This document shows, in pieces, positions 44,860-55,369 of a stretch of 64,000 nt of DNA; position 1 is the first letter of the stretch; the number at the start of each line of letters is the position of its first letter. Source of the stretch: Imbricaverruca yamaguchii (Eukaryota; Arthropoda; Thecostraca; Neoverrucidae); contig JAOTOL010001661.1 of NCBI GenBank assembly GCA_034440575.1, positions 5,071,501 through 5,135,500 on the forward strand. The letters are read 5' to 3'. The notes beneath the pieces are model-generated. The model saw only the letters and a list, made by a program, of their open reading frames with translations. It ran no database searches and was not told the DNA's origin. Both the position numbers and the translations under genes were made by a program.

Positions 44860-45774
44860 GTTGTCATTGGAACGAAACGTGTCTCTATAAAACAGGAGAG
44901 CATGGGAAAGGTAATTGCATGTCTATATTTGCTTCCATAAAACCATAGTGCAATATTTTGTTTTTCATGCTGTAAGAGGGCAGCGTTTAACATATTTACA
45001 GCATTGCTCTACGGTGAACGTGAAATCGGGTCTCGCACAAACGACATAAAGCTAGATGTAGTGATAGTAGTGGTAATGATAAGTAGTGAAACTTGCCAAT
45101 TTGAGTGGAACTTTTGGTCCCAAAAATATAATTTTCAAATGGTAAATATGAAGAAAAAAATAATACATTGGACATTGAATTGAAGTGTTTGACAATGACA
45201 TTGGAAAATAAATGATAGTAAATAAATGGTTGATATCCAACAATTTGTTCGGGTGGGAGGGGAGGCGGGCCCTTCTATCCTGCTCAAACTTACCGCGTCC
45301 CGGGTTTGTCCACCTCCCAATTTCTAACCCCAGGTTACACCCATGCTTAGAGGAGCTGGGGGTTCTTGAAGACGTTTTCCCATGGGCTTTCTTCAGTCTT
45401 CAAGAGAACGCATGGTCGAAACGTCTCCGGCTCTCCAGAACCATTAGCTTCTCCCGATATCAAAACGATGCAACAATACCAACCCCATACCGAAACATCA
45501 CTGTTGTTCTTTAGCTGGTTGCAAAAGCTTAAGACAATAAATACCGCCAGCGATCCGTCCAGCGTGAAAAAGTACCATATCCCGCAGGAGACGTTTGGCC
45601 TCCGGTCTTGACGCGACTATCTGCACACATGACAGGCATGTTTGCAGCACGGGTAGTGCCGACGCGTACCGACTTCAACACAACTCCACCGCCAGCGTGT
45701 GTCCCGTCTCCGGAGAACGGGCCACGAATGAGGAACGGGGGCGCAGGCTGCCGACCGGAGGGGCGCGGCAGACC
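44860..45774. other. No recognised gene
   Basis: Unique-looking sequence left of the 18-bp minisatellite. A frame enters the array from here (start at 45595), but nothing in this flank resembles a known domain. Confidence 0.4.
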
Positions 45775-46492
45775 GGGGAGGAGCGACCGACCGGGGAGGA
45801 GCGGCCGACCGGGGAGGAGCGGTCGACCGGAGAGGCACGGCCGACCGGGGAGGAGCGGCCGACCGGGGAGGAGCGGCCGACCGGGGAGGAGCGGCCGACC
45901 GGGGAGGAGCGGCCGACCGGGGAGGAGCGGCCGACCGGGGAGGAGCGGCCGACCGGGGAGGAGCGGCCGACCGGGGAGGAGCGGCCGACCGGGGAGGAGC
46001 GGCCGACCGGGGAGGAGCGGCCGACCGGGGAGGAGCGGCCGACCGGGGAGGAGCGGCCGACCGGGGAGGAGCGGCCGACCGGGGAGGAGCGGCCGACCGG
46101 GGAGGAGCGGCCGACCGGGGAGGAGCGGCCGACCGGGGAGGAGCGGCCGACCGGGAGGAGCGGCCGACCGGGGAGGAGCGGCCGACCGGGGAGGAGCGGC
46201 CGACCGGGGAGGAGCGGCCGACCGGGGAGGAGCGGCCGACCGGGGAGGAGCGGCCGACCGACGGGGAGGAGCGGCCGACCGGGGAGGAGCGGCCGACCGG
46301 GGAGGAGCGGCCGACCGGGGAGGAGCGGCCGACCGGGGAGGAGCGGCCGACCGGGGAGGAGCGGCCGACCGGGGAGGAGCGGCTGACCGGGAGGAGCGGC
46401 CGACCGGGGAGGAGCGGCCGACCGGGGAGGAGCGGCCGACCGGGGAGGAGCGGCCGACCGAGGAGGAGCGGCCGACCGGGGAGGGGACGGAC
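45775..46492. repeat. 18-bp GC-rich minisatellite, about 39 copies
   Basis: The unit GGGGAGGAGCGGCCGACC is nearly perfect. One-base deletions near 46152 and 46390 and a small insertion near 46258 change phase. Since 18 is divisible by 3, several frames on both strands stay open (up to 479 codons). A plus frame would encode repeats of R-P-T-G-E-E and minus frames repeats of the type S-P-V-G-R-S. There is no start, splice or flanking domain evidence that any is a real protein. Confidence 0.96.
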
Positions 46493-46509
46493 CGCCAACA
46501 TGGAGCCGT

Positions 46510-46748
46510 TCTGATGACGAGCAGATGAACATGGAGGTGCCAACATGGAGGAGCTCTGATGACGATCTGATGAACATGGAGGCGCCAACATGGAGGCGTT
46601 CTGATGATGATCTGATGAACATGGAGGCGCCAGCATGGGGGCGTTCTGATGATGATCTGATGAACATGGAGGCGCCAACATGGAGGCGTTCTGATGACGA
46701 ACAGATGAACATGGAGGCGTCCACATGGAGGCGCTCCGATGACGAGCA
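46510..46748. repeat. 45-bp minisatellite, about 5 copies
   Basis: Units begin TCTGATGACGATCTGATGAA and include two AACATGGAGGCG words. The period is exactly 45 bp. It directly adjoins the 18-bp array. Confidence 0.93.
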
Positions 46749-47170
46749 GATTGGAGCTGTTGTTGAACGAGGCCGGGGTGTGTCCGAGAGTCTGCATGTG
46801 GGTACAAAGTTCTTGGAGCGGCGCTTTACGCTGAAAGATCTGTTCAGCGGGTGGTGTACTCGAGCACACTGAAAGGGCGCCTTTCTCGGTCAAAGGCAGG
46901 GGTGTGGATTTGTTGGCCTTTGTGAGGACGCTTCCCCCATGTTGGTTATGCTCTCCCAATAATTTCAACGTTTAACATTGGAAACTTGTGGGATACAGCA
47001 AATCGACTTGGATCTGCGCATTGCTTTCATGTATCGAGCCCTCCCAGTAATTTTCAGAAACCTACATCTGTGGTATGATGGGCGCCACTTCCTCATGATG
47101 GGGGGGGGGGGCACAAGCCGCCAATGTCCTCACCAGTATCTATCCCTGAAAAACATGGATGGCTGATTGC
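46749..47170. other. No recognised gene; MITE-like words
   Basis: The stretch at 46800-46890 shares CTGAAAGATCTG and GGGCGCCTTTCTC-type words with 62600-62700, suggesting a small repeat fragment. There is a G-run at about 47101. Confidence 0.4.
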
Positions 47171-47454
47171 GAGGCAGTGTAAAATAATTTACCATGTGGC
47201 CCGGAAATTCACAGTTAATAGAGTTGTGCTTTTTCATCCTCATCTTAGGTTTTTACCATTTTGCCACATGATGTATGGGCAGTCATCATGCACATGACTG
47301 CTAAATAATGCAAAATGCATGTGACTGAAGTGAAAGGCATTCTGCTTTTTAATCCTTAAGTGACAATCCTTTATTTTCTTCCGATCTTTCACTATTCCCA
47401 AGCAACTCCTTCCTTCATCCACACAGTTAATGGTGAAGTGATTTTAGGACACTG
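47171..47454 (+). repeat. Dispersed repeat R3, copy 2
   Basis: Second copy of the roughly 283-bp repeat at 30960-31243 in the same orientation. The matching region stops abruptly after TTAGGACACTG in both copies, which marks a true repeat edge. Confidence 0.9.
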
Positions 47455-47489
47455 TTGCGAGGCACGTGCATTGCCAGCGATCACCGGTG

Positions 47490-47965
47490 GTGAATTACTC
47501 ACCCAGTCGCTACTCTCCCTGAGGCGTTACTCGCCCAGTCACTAGGTTCTCCCTGGGACGCTACTCGCCCAGTCGCTAGGTTCTCCCTGGGGCGTTACTC
47601 ACCCAGTCGCTAGGTTCTCCCTGGGGCGTTACTCGCCCAGTCACTAGGTTCTCCCTGGGACATTACTGGGCCAGTCGCTTGGTTCTCCCTGGGACGTTAC
47701 TATCCCAGTCACTAGGTTCTCCCTGGGACATTACTCGCCCAGTCGCTAGGTTCTCCCTGGGGCGTTATTCACCCAGTCGCTAGGTTCTCCCTGGGGCGTT
47801 ACTCTCCCAGTCGCTTGGTTCTCCCTGGGACGTTACTATCCCAGTCGCTAGGTTCTCCCTGGGACGTTACTCGCCCAGTCGCTTGGTTCTCCCTGGGACG
47901 TTACTCGCCCGGTCGCTTGGTTCTCCCTGGGACGTTACTCGCCCGGTCGTTGGGTTCTCCCGTCC
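47490..47965. repeat. 34-bp minisatellite, about 14 copies
   Basis: The unit is CGTTACTCGCCCAGTCGCTAGG plus TTCTCCCTGGGA, with a few substitutions (CATTAC, CTTGG). Open frames over it are artefacts. Confidence 0.95.
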
Positions 47966-48175
47966 AGCTACTTCTAGTGCGTGGTGCATGTTCACAAAAA
48001 CCCTGCTCCTTGCACGGCGCATATTTTCTCTCCTCTCCCGTCAGCGTATAGCATGTTCAAGTAGATCTCAAAGCCTAGCTCGCAGTCACGATGGTGGTTC
48101 GTGGCGTCTGGTGAGGAGCAGAAATGTCTCAGCCGGATATACTGGCGCTGCCGCCGATTATGGATACTTGATGAT
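47966..48175. other. No recognised feature
   Basis: Short unique stretch. AGCAGAAATGTC near 48118 recalls the SINE body at about 4660, but the match is too short to call. Confidence 0.35.
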
Positions 48176-48402
48176 CAGCGGAGGATCCAGAGGGAAAAGG
48201 GGGTATCCTCTCCTTTCCAAGAGCGCACTTCTTGCTGATAGTTTGAAAAAAAAAGAGTAATTTTCTCGAAATATAACAACATTCAATTATATAAATATTG
48301 TCTTAAAGAGGCGCCGATGAACGTTGCCTCTTCAATTCTGATGAGTTGTTTTTCGATCATTTTTATCCCCACCCCCAATCCGGGCTTCTGAATCCGCCCC
48401 TG
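48176..48402. mobile_element. Short MITE copy (CAGGGGCGGAT family)
   Basis: It starts CAGCGGAGGATCCAGAGGG (two mismatches to the family start) and ends CTGAATCCGCCCCTG. It is 227 bp long, so internally deleted relative to the 313-359-bp copies. No clear target duplication. Confidence 0.7.
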
Positions 48403-48716
48403 CGGGGATGAGGCGGATCTTAAGTCGATTCCTTCATGCAACGCCATGGGCGTGAGATTCACTTGCATCAGATTTGGAGGCGCGTCCCCCGCCCCCTCCG
48501 GGGTAGCGCCGCCCATGGCCCGACCCCGGCACATGCGGGTCTACAACACCAGTCGGTGGCGAAACATGCAGTATGCATGTCAGACGCTCGATATTAGGCT
48601 GACACCGTTTCGCGGAAGGACTGGACGCCACTGCCCTACCGGCTCCCCTCCCGGCATGCCTTATCACGATGCGATGTTTCCTACTGGAGCCCCGCCACAC
48701 GCACGGGCGTCGCTCA
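48403..48716. other. No recognised gene
   Basis: GC-rich unique-looking sequence. Confidence 0.4.
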
Positions 48717-48985
48717 CAGGGGGCGCTGGGGCCATGTGTCCCCTACCCTCATGGACAAGGTGGCGCCCCTTCGGGAAGGCTCGAGTGAGCGGATTTTCAA
48801 TCAATTTCAATCCCTCCCAGCTGAGCACTTCTTCAAAAGACTCGGACACGTCTCTTTCAGAGGAAAATATACCCCTCTGAGAGGAGAAGGGTTTGAAAGG
48901 GATTCTGGAGTGCACCTGCAACCTCGCTCAACCAATATGCTCTGTCGAAGGCGCTCCTATTCAAGGAAAATGCCCCGATCCTCCC
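48717..48985. mobile_element. MITE-like fragment
   Basis: CACAGGGGGCGCTGGGGCCATG at the left and GCCCCGATCCTCCCTTGG at the right are weak versions of the family ends. The interior word GGTGGCGCCCCTTCGGGAAGG matches the 31869 fragment. Its identity is tentative. Confidence 0.45.
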
Positions 48986-49059
48986 TTGGCCATGCGCATA
49001 CAGCAACCAACTACACAGCACCACGGAATACTCACTTCCAGAATACATTGGACGCTTCG

Positions 49060-49480
49060 TTTTGAACACGGCACACACCTGCCGGGAACACCGCACCGGC
49101 CACGTCACAACCCCGCCGGCACGCCCCACTCGCACTCTCCCGCGACACTGCCGCGGCGCCAGCCGACCGCATGAACTGGCCTGCAAACACCCGACGACCT
49201 TGGGTGCAAGGCGACGTCACCGGCCGGCGACGGCCGCCAATCGGCGCGCTTGGCAGACGTGATGACGTCACCGGTCGGCGACCGGTAGCCAATCAGCGGT
49301 CGGAGTTGAGCGTGGCGGCCGGCCGGCGGTGGCCAGGACCGCGGAGTATGGCAGTCTCGGTGGGAGGCGCACGTGCCGTACCATCGGCACAGTCAGGCAG
49401 GGGCGAGCTGGTAAACAAACCCGGGCAGTCTCTTGTTTTCCCACTCGGTGACGTCCTCTCAAAATAAGCAATGGCGAGGG
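49060..49480. promoter_or_regulatory. CpG-rich CRE/CCAAT promoter-like region
   Basis: A CRE-like CGACGTCA at 49212, CCAAT at 49237, a full CRE TGACGTCA at 49263-49270 and CCAAT at 49289 alternate in a CG-dense region. A 76-codon frame opens with ATG at 49471 but has no recognisable domain. This could be the 5' end of a gene whose later exons I cannot see. The alternation is the mirror image of that at 38.17-38.20 kb. Confidence 0.45.
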
Positions 49481-49871
49481 CAAGCAAGCCCGTGCAGCCA
49501 CGGGCGGATCAGCCGAAATGCAAAGCGGGGGTGAAGAGAGGGGACAGCGGTCGCTTTTTGGGACCCTTCAACAAGTTGCTAAATCCTGGCGAGTTTATTG
49601 GCAAAATAGCATGTGACAATGGGGATGTTCCTAAGTCGCATAGCTGGGAAGCATTTCATTGCGGATGGGAAAGCAAAATTCGCGTTGGTTGTATTCAGTG
49701 AGGACTATCAATCCAGTATTTATCCAGGTCCAAAATGGTGTGGGAAAATAATTGTTTGTGACTGATTCTAAACTCTACACTGTTCACAGGAAATGTGGGG
49801 GGAGGTGCATGGCCGCCCCCTCCTTGAGTACCAATCCGATAATAACTACTGAGCACTGAATACGGGAGCAA
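49481..49871. other. No recognised feature apart from a small open frame
   Basis: The frame from 49471 stops at about 49701; nothing else is visible before the LINE end. Confidence 0.4.
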
Positions 49872-49981
49872 ATAAAGACATAAAGACATAAAGACATAAA
49901 AGATTAGTGCAACTCTGAGCCACAAGGGCCCTTCTTGGTTGCACTCTGTACACTGAACCAGTTGCCCACCAAATCTGCCAA

Positions 49982-51697
49982 TCAGCCCTCCCTGTAATAC
50001 TGAAAAGCAAGCCCTCTATTCTTATAATGATTGTCTATGCTGTTTTTAAAGATGTTCAATGTGCTGCTACTGACGATGTTTTCTGGCAGCTGGTTACAGT
50101 GTTCCACTACCCGTTTGGTGAAGAAAGTTTGCCTTAACCTTGTTCTGCTGTGGTTAACTTTAATTTTGAATTTATGACCTCTAATTGCATCATTTCTGTT
50201 AAATTCAAACATTTCCCCAAGGTATCCCCTCTCCAGACCATTGACAAATTTAAAGACCTCGATGAGATCTCCTCTCAGCCTTCTATATCTAAGTGAAAAC
50301 ATATTCAATTTCTTCAATCTTTCCTCATATGCCAGGTTGTTTATGCCATTAACCATTTTTGTAGCCCTCTTTTGTACTCTCTCTAAAAGCCAACAATCTT
50401 TTTCATAGCTAGGAGACCAAGCTTGGATGCAGTATTCCAAATGTGGCCTGACGTATGCACAGTAAAGCTTCCTGATCAATTCCTCACTTCTGTATGATGC
50501 ATTCCTATTTATTGCCCCGAGCATTCTCAGTGCCTTCTTCCTGGCTTCCTTGGTCTGTACTGATGCCCCCAATTTTGTGTTTAGAATAACACCTAAATCC
50601 TTCTCCTGTTGAGTCACTGATAGCACTTGGCCACCCATCAAGTATGGAGCCTTCATATGCTGCTTACCTACATGCATGATTTTGCACTTATCAAAGTTAA
50701 ATTTCATTTGCCATTCTTCGGACCACTTCACAAGTTCGTCTAAGTCTTTTTGCAGCGAGATATGCTCATCCTGACCTGTTATTGCCCTAAAGACCTTCAA
50801 ATCATCTGCAAATTTCAAAACTTTACTGCTTAGGCCACTTTCAATGTTATTTACAAATATAATGAACAGTAATGGCCCTAGTACTGACCCCTGGGGGACT
50901 CCACTAAGAACATTTTGCCATGATGACTTTGTACCATTTAGCATCACTCTTTGCTGTCTATCTGAAAGCCACAACTCTATCCATTTTAAGATGCTACCTG
51001 CAATACCATGGGACTGAAGCTGTATCATTAACCGTTTATGGGGTACCTTGTCAAAGGTCTTACTAAAGTCAAGATATGCTACATCAACCTGATTTCCCTG
51101 ATCAAATTGTTCTGTGGCGAAGTTCAAAAAGTCGAAGAGGTTTGTGAGACACGATCGTCCTTTTCTAAATCCATGTTGAGTATCTTGAATCAATCTGCTA
51201 CCTTCCAGATAACTAACTATTCTATCCTTGATAATTGATTCGAGTACCTTGCAGACTAGGGATGTGAGACTTATTGGCCTATAGTTTTCAACTTTCCCTC
51301 TTTCTCCTTTCTTGAAAATAGGAACTACATTTGCCCTTTTCCAATCGGTTGGAATTTCATTATGTGAAACTGATCTACAAAATATTATACTAAGTGGAAA
51401 TGCCAGTTCCTTTTCAGTTTCCCGCAACACCCTAGCATAAATATCATCAGGTCCTGCTGCCTTATTTGGCTTTATTTTCCTGATATGATTGTAAACAACA
51501 TCACTACCAATGAAATCAACATCATTTGTCAGATCCCATGTAACTGAACTATGGTGTACGGTCGGCAGATTGGTCATATCTTCCAATGTAAACACTGATT
51601 TGAACTGCTTGCTCAGCTCCTCAACCATCTCACTATCCTCACCCAATGTAGTCCCGTTTACTTCCAGTGGACCAATTGTGCTAGAAACTTTACTCAT
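49982..51697 (-). CDS. Non-LTR retrotransposon reverse transcriptase (LINE-D ORF2, C-terminal part)
   Basis: A 571-codon open frame. The product copies element RNA into DNA at a nicked chromosomal target in the nucleus. Visible motifs are V-P-I-F-K-K-G and N-Y-R-P-I-S-L-T near 125-145, H-G-F-R-K-G-R-S near 175-182, Y-L-D-F-S-K-T-F-D at 208-216 (first catalytic Asp at 210), S-G-V-P-Q-G-S-V-L-G-P near 265-275, and the F-A-D-D box at 296-299 with both catalytic aspartates. The C-terminal region includes Y-V-R-P-H-L-E-Y-C. All key RT residues are present, so the enzyme core looks undamaged. The listed first Met is only the first in frame; in the intact element translation would enter from the upstream endonuclease part, from which it is now separated by a frameshift near 51790. 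Confidence 0.93.
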   Translation of the reverse strand: MSKVSSTIGPLEVNGTTLGEDSEMVEELSKQFKSVFTLEDMTNLPTVHHSSVTWDLTNDVDFIGSDVVYNHIRKIKPNKAAGPDDIYARVLRETEKELAFPLSIIFCRSVSHNEIPTDWKRANVVPIFKKGERGKVENYRPISLTSLVCKVLESIIKDRIVSYLEGSRLIQDTQHGFRKGRSCLTNLFDFLNFATEQFDQGNQVDVAYLDFSKTFDKVPHKRLMIQLQSHGIAGSILKWIELWLSDRQQRVMLNGTKSSWQNVLSGVPQGSVLGPLLFIIFVNNIESGLSSKVLKFADDLKVFRAITGQDEHISLQKDLDELVKWSEEWQMKFNFDKCKIMHVGKQHMKAPYLMGGQVLSVTQQEKDLGVILNTKLGASVQTKEARKKALRMLGAINRNASYRSEELIRKLYCAYVRPHLEYCIQAWSPSYEKDCWLLERVQKRATKMVNGINNLAYEERLKKLNMFSLRYRRLRGDLIEVFKFVNGLERGYLGEMFEFNRNDAIRGHKFKIKVNHSRTRLRQTFFTKRVVEHCNQLPENIVSSSTLNIFKNSIDNHYKNRGLAFQYYREG

Positions 51698-51744
51698 CTT
51701 GTAGAAACTAAAGAACTTTTTACTGTCCCCATTACAGTTTCTAG

Positions 51745-52305
51745 CTAAATCCAGTTCCTTTGCTCGCTTTGCTGCTCTGGTTTTTGCTTCACAGTGTCTC
51801 TAGCTTTTCGATACGCCTTTAGATTAATGACATTTGAGGCTTCTTTAAAAACTCTAAATGCAGTTTTCTTAGCCCTAATTGCTTTTATCACGTCTGGTGT
51901 AAGCCATGCTGGCTTTCCTACCCTTCTTTTGCGTCTTTGCTTTTGGGGGACATGTCTAATCTGAGTTTCCTTTAAGTAAGATTTGAACTTTTCCCACATT
52001 TCACAGGCATTTAAATTGGAGAATTCTTCTTCCCATCTGATGGCACTTAAAGCCGCTCTCATGCCGTTAAAGTCTGCTCTGTTGAAATTTGGAACCTTTA
52101 CCAAATTATCCTTGATAATTTCCCCTACATGTGCCTTGAATCTAACTATGTTATGGTCACTTTTTCCCAGAGTTTCGCCTACAGTCAAGTCTTGAACCAA
52201 GTCACTTAAATCCGAGAATACAAGGTCCAAGAATGAACCATGCCTGGTAGGTTCCAATAGCAAATCAGTCGGCATCCCGAAGTGCAATTGACCTCCCTCA
52301 TTCAA
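51745..52305 (-). pseudogene. LINE-D endonuclease C-terminal fragment plus linker
   Basis: A 186-codon frame with L-D-L-V-F-S-D and G-K-S-D-H-N, the C-terminal motifs of an exonuclease-endonuclease-phosphatase-fold endonuclease. A basic linker rich in K/R (Q-K-Q-R-R-K-R-R) follows. The N-terminal catalytic half is missing (5' truncation). Shifting the reading by one base near 51790 restores continuity with the RT frame, so a single-base loss separates the two. The catalytic site is incomplete, so this copy cannot mobilise itself. Confidence 0.85.
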
Positions 52306-52310
52306 TTGAC

Positions 52311-52584
52311 TAAATTGACTTGCTCACGCCCAGGAAAATGCCTCTTGTGGGAAAATGAAATAAGTCAATTTTATAGTTATCGTTTTATCACTACTCAAGT
52401 GTAGTAAAATGTTTGACTTCATATCACACTGTCTCCACGCATCGCCCCTCCCCTTCACGTGATGAGAGCCCTTGCTCCGCAGTCAGTTGTGTTTAGCATA
52501 GGCGCACCGGAGGGGGCCCAGGGGGCCCGGGCCCCCATAAGACCAAAGTGCCTTTTGGGCCGAAAGTGCCCTTTTTACCGAAAA
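52311..52584. other. No recognised feature
   Basis: Unique-looking, with GGGGGCCCAGGGGGCCC low complexity at about 52513. Confidence 0.4.
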
Positions 52585-52930
52585 TTGCCCTCTTGGCCGG
52601 AATGTCCCGAATTCAGCCCAAACATCACCTGCCTGATGTGCCCCGCCTGTGCCAAAGGTGCCCTTTAGGCCCAAAACTGCCCTTTTGTCGAACTTTTTCC
52701 AAGCCCCCCTCCCCGGTCAACAAAGTGCCCTCTTGGCCGGAAGGTCCCAAATTTAGCCCAAAAATGATCTGCCTTATGTGCCCCGCCTGTGCCAAAACTG
52801 CCCTTTTGTCCAATTTTTTTTAACGCTCTCCCCGGTCAACAAACCTTCCAGTGTGTCCCGGACCGCAAAGTGCCCTTTTGGAGCCGGTCAAGTGCCCTTT
52901 TGGAGCCGGCCAAGTGCCCTTTTCGGTCCC
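52585..52930. repeat. About 140-bp tandem duplication plus AGTGCCCTTTTGG repeats
   Basis: The copy at 52585-52723 and the copy at 52724-52844 share GCCCTCTTGGCCGGAA, ATGTGCCCCGCCTGTGCCAA and CCCCGGTCAACAAA. The right flank holds three short GTGCCCTTTTGGAGCCGG units. Confidence 0.88.
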
Positions 52931-53235
52931 CCCCCCCATGGAAAGATCCTGGGTGCGTGCCTGGTGCTTAGTCTCTGGGAAGGCATCCGGTGCTTAACTG
53001 TTACCATCCCAATCCACTTGGGAAGCCTGCTGTGTTACTGTGTCGATGTTGTTCCGATCCAAAACTACCTGTAAGCTGCTGTGTTATTGTGTCGATGTTG
53101 TTCCCATCACAAACTACCTGGAAGCCTACTGTGTTATTGTGTCTACGTTGTTCCTATCCCGATCCACCTTGGAAGCTGGGTGTGTCATTGTCTCGATGTT
53201 GTTTCCATCTCAATCCACCTGGGAAACTGTATTAT
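52931..53235. repeat. About 58-bp tandem repeat, 4-5 copies
   Basis: TGTGTCGATGTTGTTCC and ACTACCTGGAAGCCTACTG words alternate. Units vary by a few bases. Confidence 0.88.
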
Positions 53236-53289
53236 CGTGTCGGTGTTGTTGTTTTCTTTATTCATCGAACGTTTGTGCACACCACGTGC

Positions 53290-53487
53290 GATCCGGCCGG
53301 GAGGGTGGGTCAGTTGGCAGCTGGCTCGACAAGGCCGGGGACGAGCTACCTTGGCAGCCATGTCCGTGCGTTGACGGCACGTTAAAATCTCCATAAAAAT
53401 TCTGCCATTGAACGGGAATTTTCGGATCGGTTGGTGGGACCAGGCTTCACACAGCAAGCTCTGCTTAGCTATAGAACCCTGGTCCAC
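53290..53487 (+). repeat. Dispersed repeat, family R2, best copy
   Basis: GGGTCAGTTGGCAGCTGGCTC starts it, then GGACGAGCTACC, CCGTGCGTTGACGGCACG, AATTCTGCCATTGAACGGGA and CAGCAAGCTCTGCTTAGC. It is collinear with 21533 (reverse) and 41280. No tRNA boxes are evident. Confidence 0.8.
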
Positions 53488-55369
53488 AAATCCGCCCATG
53501 CAAGCATTCGACTAAGTTTTCTTTTTCAAGAAGAAAAAGACGTGCAGAGACGATTTCACAGATAAGCTAAACGTGGGAGTAGACTCACCACAGCTTCGCC
53601 CCTCCTCACAGTGACGTATAGCTGATGCAAAACCATCACGAACGGATAATGTCCTGCCTAGAAGGAGCCTGAGGCGTATACTGATCACCAGAGATACACT
53701 TACTACATCAAAACCAGCACAAACACAAATTCCCGAGAAGCGAGCGACGCCAGGAAAGTGAGCAGCTCGAGAGCGAAAGCCGGAATAAGCACGGAAGAAG
53801 TCGGCGGCCGGTTGCTTAGAACGACCTGGCTTTGTACCGCGTCGCCCCGGTGTCGCCTGGGTGTGGCTCCGTTCACGACTCAGCGGCTGGCCGGGGTAAT
53901 GAACCACCGCTTATGCATGCACTAGCGTCCGTGCCCTACCCAAGTGCATGCATGCACTCAGCCACCCTTCTCATCACAAAGAAAGGACAGCAACCTCGTC
54001 TGACGTGCAAGTGCCGGCTACTGGGCACGGGCCTACATGGCCGAATGCGGCTTCGGGACAGGCGTTGTGAACAGAGACCATTGAAGAGAAACCCCTCCCC
54101 GTCCCGAAAGATCCTTTCCGAAAGAAGAGTAGGGAAGCGGCTGCAAATGAAATGCAATAAAAAAACTCGTGAATATGAAGCGACACCAGCAAAATATCTC
54201 AGCATGCGTTTTCCCAGGTGGGTTGGGCTGGGTCAAGTGTTCGACAAAGTTACAGTCATTCAGTGGTATCGGGCCAAGGATTTTATCGCATGGAGGTGAC
54301 TGGCGATGTCAAACACAAAGTGTTATCACGTTCCAGCCCTTGACGCTAAAAATTGATGCACTTCCTTTCAGATAATCCGGTTGTCTGGTCACAAAATACT
54401 CCATAGACCGCTTACCGTTCTGACCGTTGTTTGGGGCTTGCATTTGACTTTTGACTGGTCATTTGAATATGCATTAGGCTATTGGCTGATCACGGAATGC
54501 TTAGAGCTTTTGGCTGGGTTTTGTTTTACAAGACGACAGTAAATCATCAAAATAAAGCTAATAACTGAACAAATATCTATGTACAGGTACTGATGTAAAA
54601 ATAAGGGTTATTATCATTATCATGTCACGTGGGGACTACAATATATGATTTCATTCAATGGTTGTGTTGCATTTACATTTTAGAACCGAAATTCAGGCTT
54701 CTCCAGTAATGTCCCGAGTTATGATTGGAAATCGATCTGACATCAGGTTCCCATTCTAGAGAAAACATGGACAGCCACATCTCCCATTTACACATTATAA
54801 GAAATATGCTCTAAATGTGCATTAGCTTTTCACATTGCAATGTGTGAAGCCAAAAAGCGGCGACAATCGACATGGTCGATCCAATCTGGGGACGTTCGTA
54901 TTTTCCAAAGCTCAAAATGTGTAACAGATATTACTTTGTATTCGTCCACCTGATGGCCGAACTAAGAGCATATCTAGGAATGGAAATCTGCCGTCAACTT
55001 CTAATATAGTACAGGGTGTTCATAAAGTCTCTTTACAAGTAAAAAATGTATTACAAAAGTAATTGATGGGACCTTTCTGTTAGATTTGTTCAATGAACTA
55101 AGTGATGATAAAAGTTTTCAATCACATTCCAGGTGTGTGCAACGATAGACTGGGACAACACCGGGATCAGTTCAGATTATTTGACACCAGACAAAGACAT
55201 CGGAAAATCAAAGAAGAAATATTCATGCAGACAGAAACGCAAAACAGAAATATTGGTCGATGTTCACTGCTTCCAAGTGTACATCGGCTTAAACTATGTA
55301 TATTTGTCAATATAATTAAAGGTGAGCAATAGCACCAGCATATTGACAGTTGGTTTCGCTTCTCTTCTT
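53488..55369. other. No recognised gene
   Basis: Unique-looking sequence. ACAGGGTGTTCATAAAGTC at 55014 resembles words seen at the ends of some transposons, but no partner end was found. Open frames have no known domain. Confidence 0.4.

Larger units (their letters stand above)
49872..52310 (-). mobile_element. CR1-like LINE, 5'-truncated, nearly intact ORF2 (LINE-D)
   Basis: On the minus strand it contains the C-terminal part of an AP-like endonuclease, a linker, a complete reverse transcriptase, a C-terminal domain and a 3' UTR. It ends in about four copies of an octamer, AAAGACAT as read on the plus strand (49872-49902). Octamer 3' tails are characteristic of CR1-group LINEs. A second copy lies at 61213-61810. 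The 5' junction near 52300 is approximate. Confidence 0.93.

Noticed and set aside
45529..46968. 479-codon open frame on minus strand, with long frames also on plus
   Set aside because: It is created by the 18-bp and 45-bp arrays; several frames on both strands are open and there is no non-repeat domain.
47490..47965. Possible CRISPR array from regular 34-bp repeats
   Set aside because: Units are contiguous without unique spacers, and the context is eukaryotic.
55014..55042. Transposon end ACAGGGTGTTCATAAAGTC
   Set aside because: No inverted partner or second copy found in the window.
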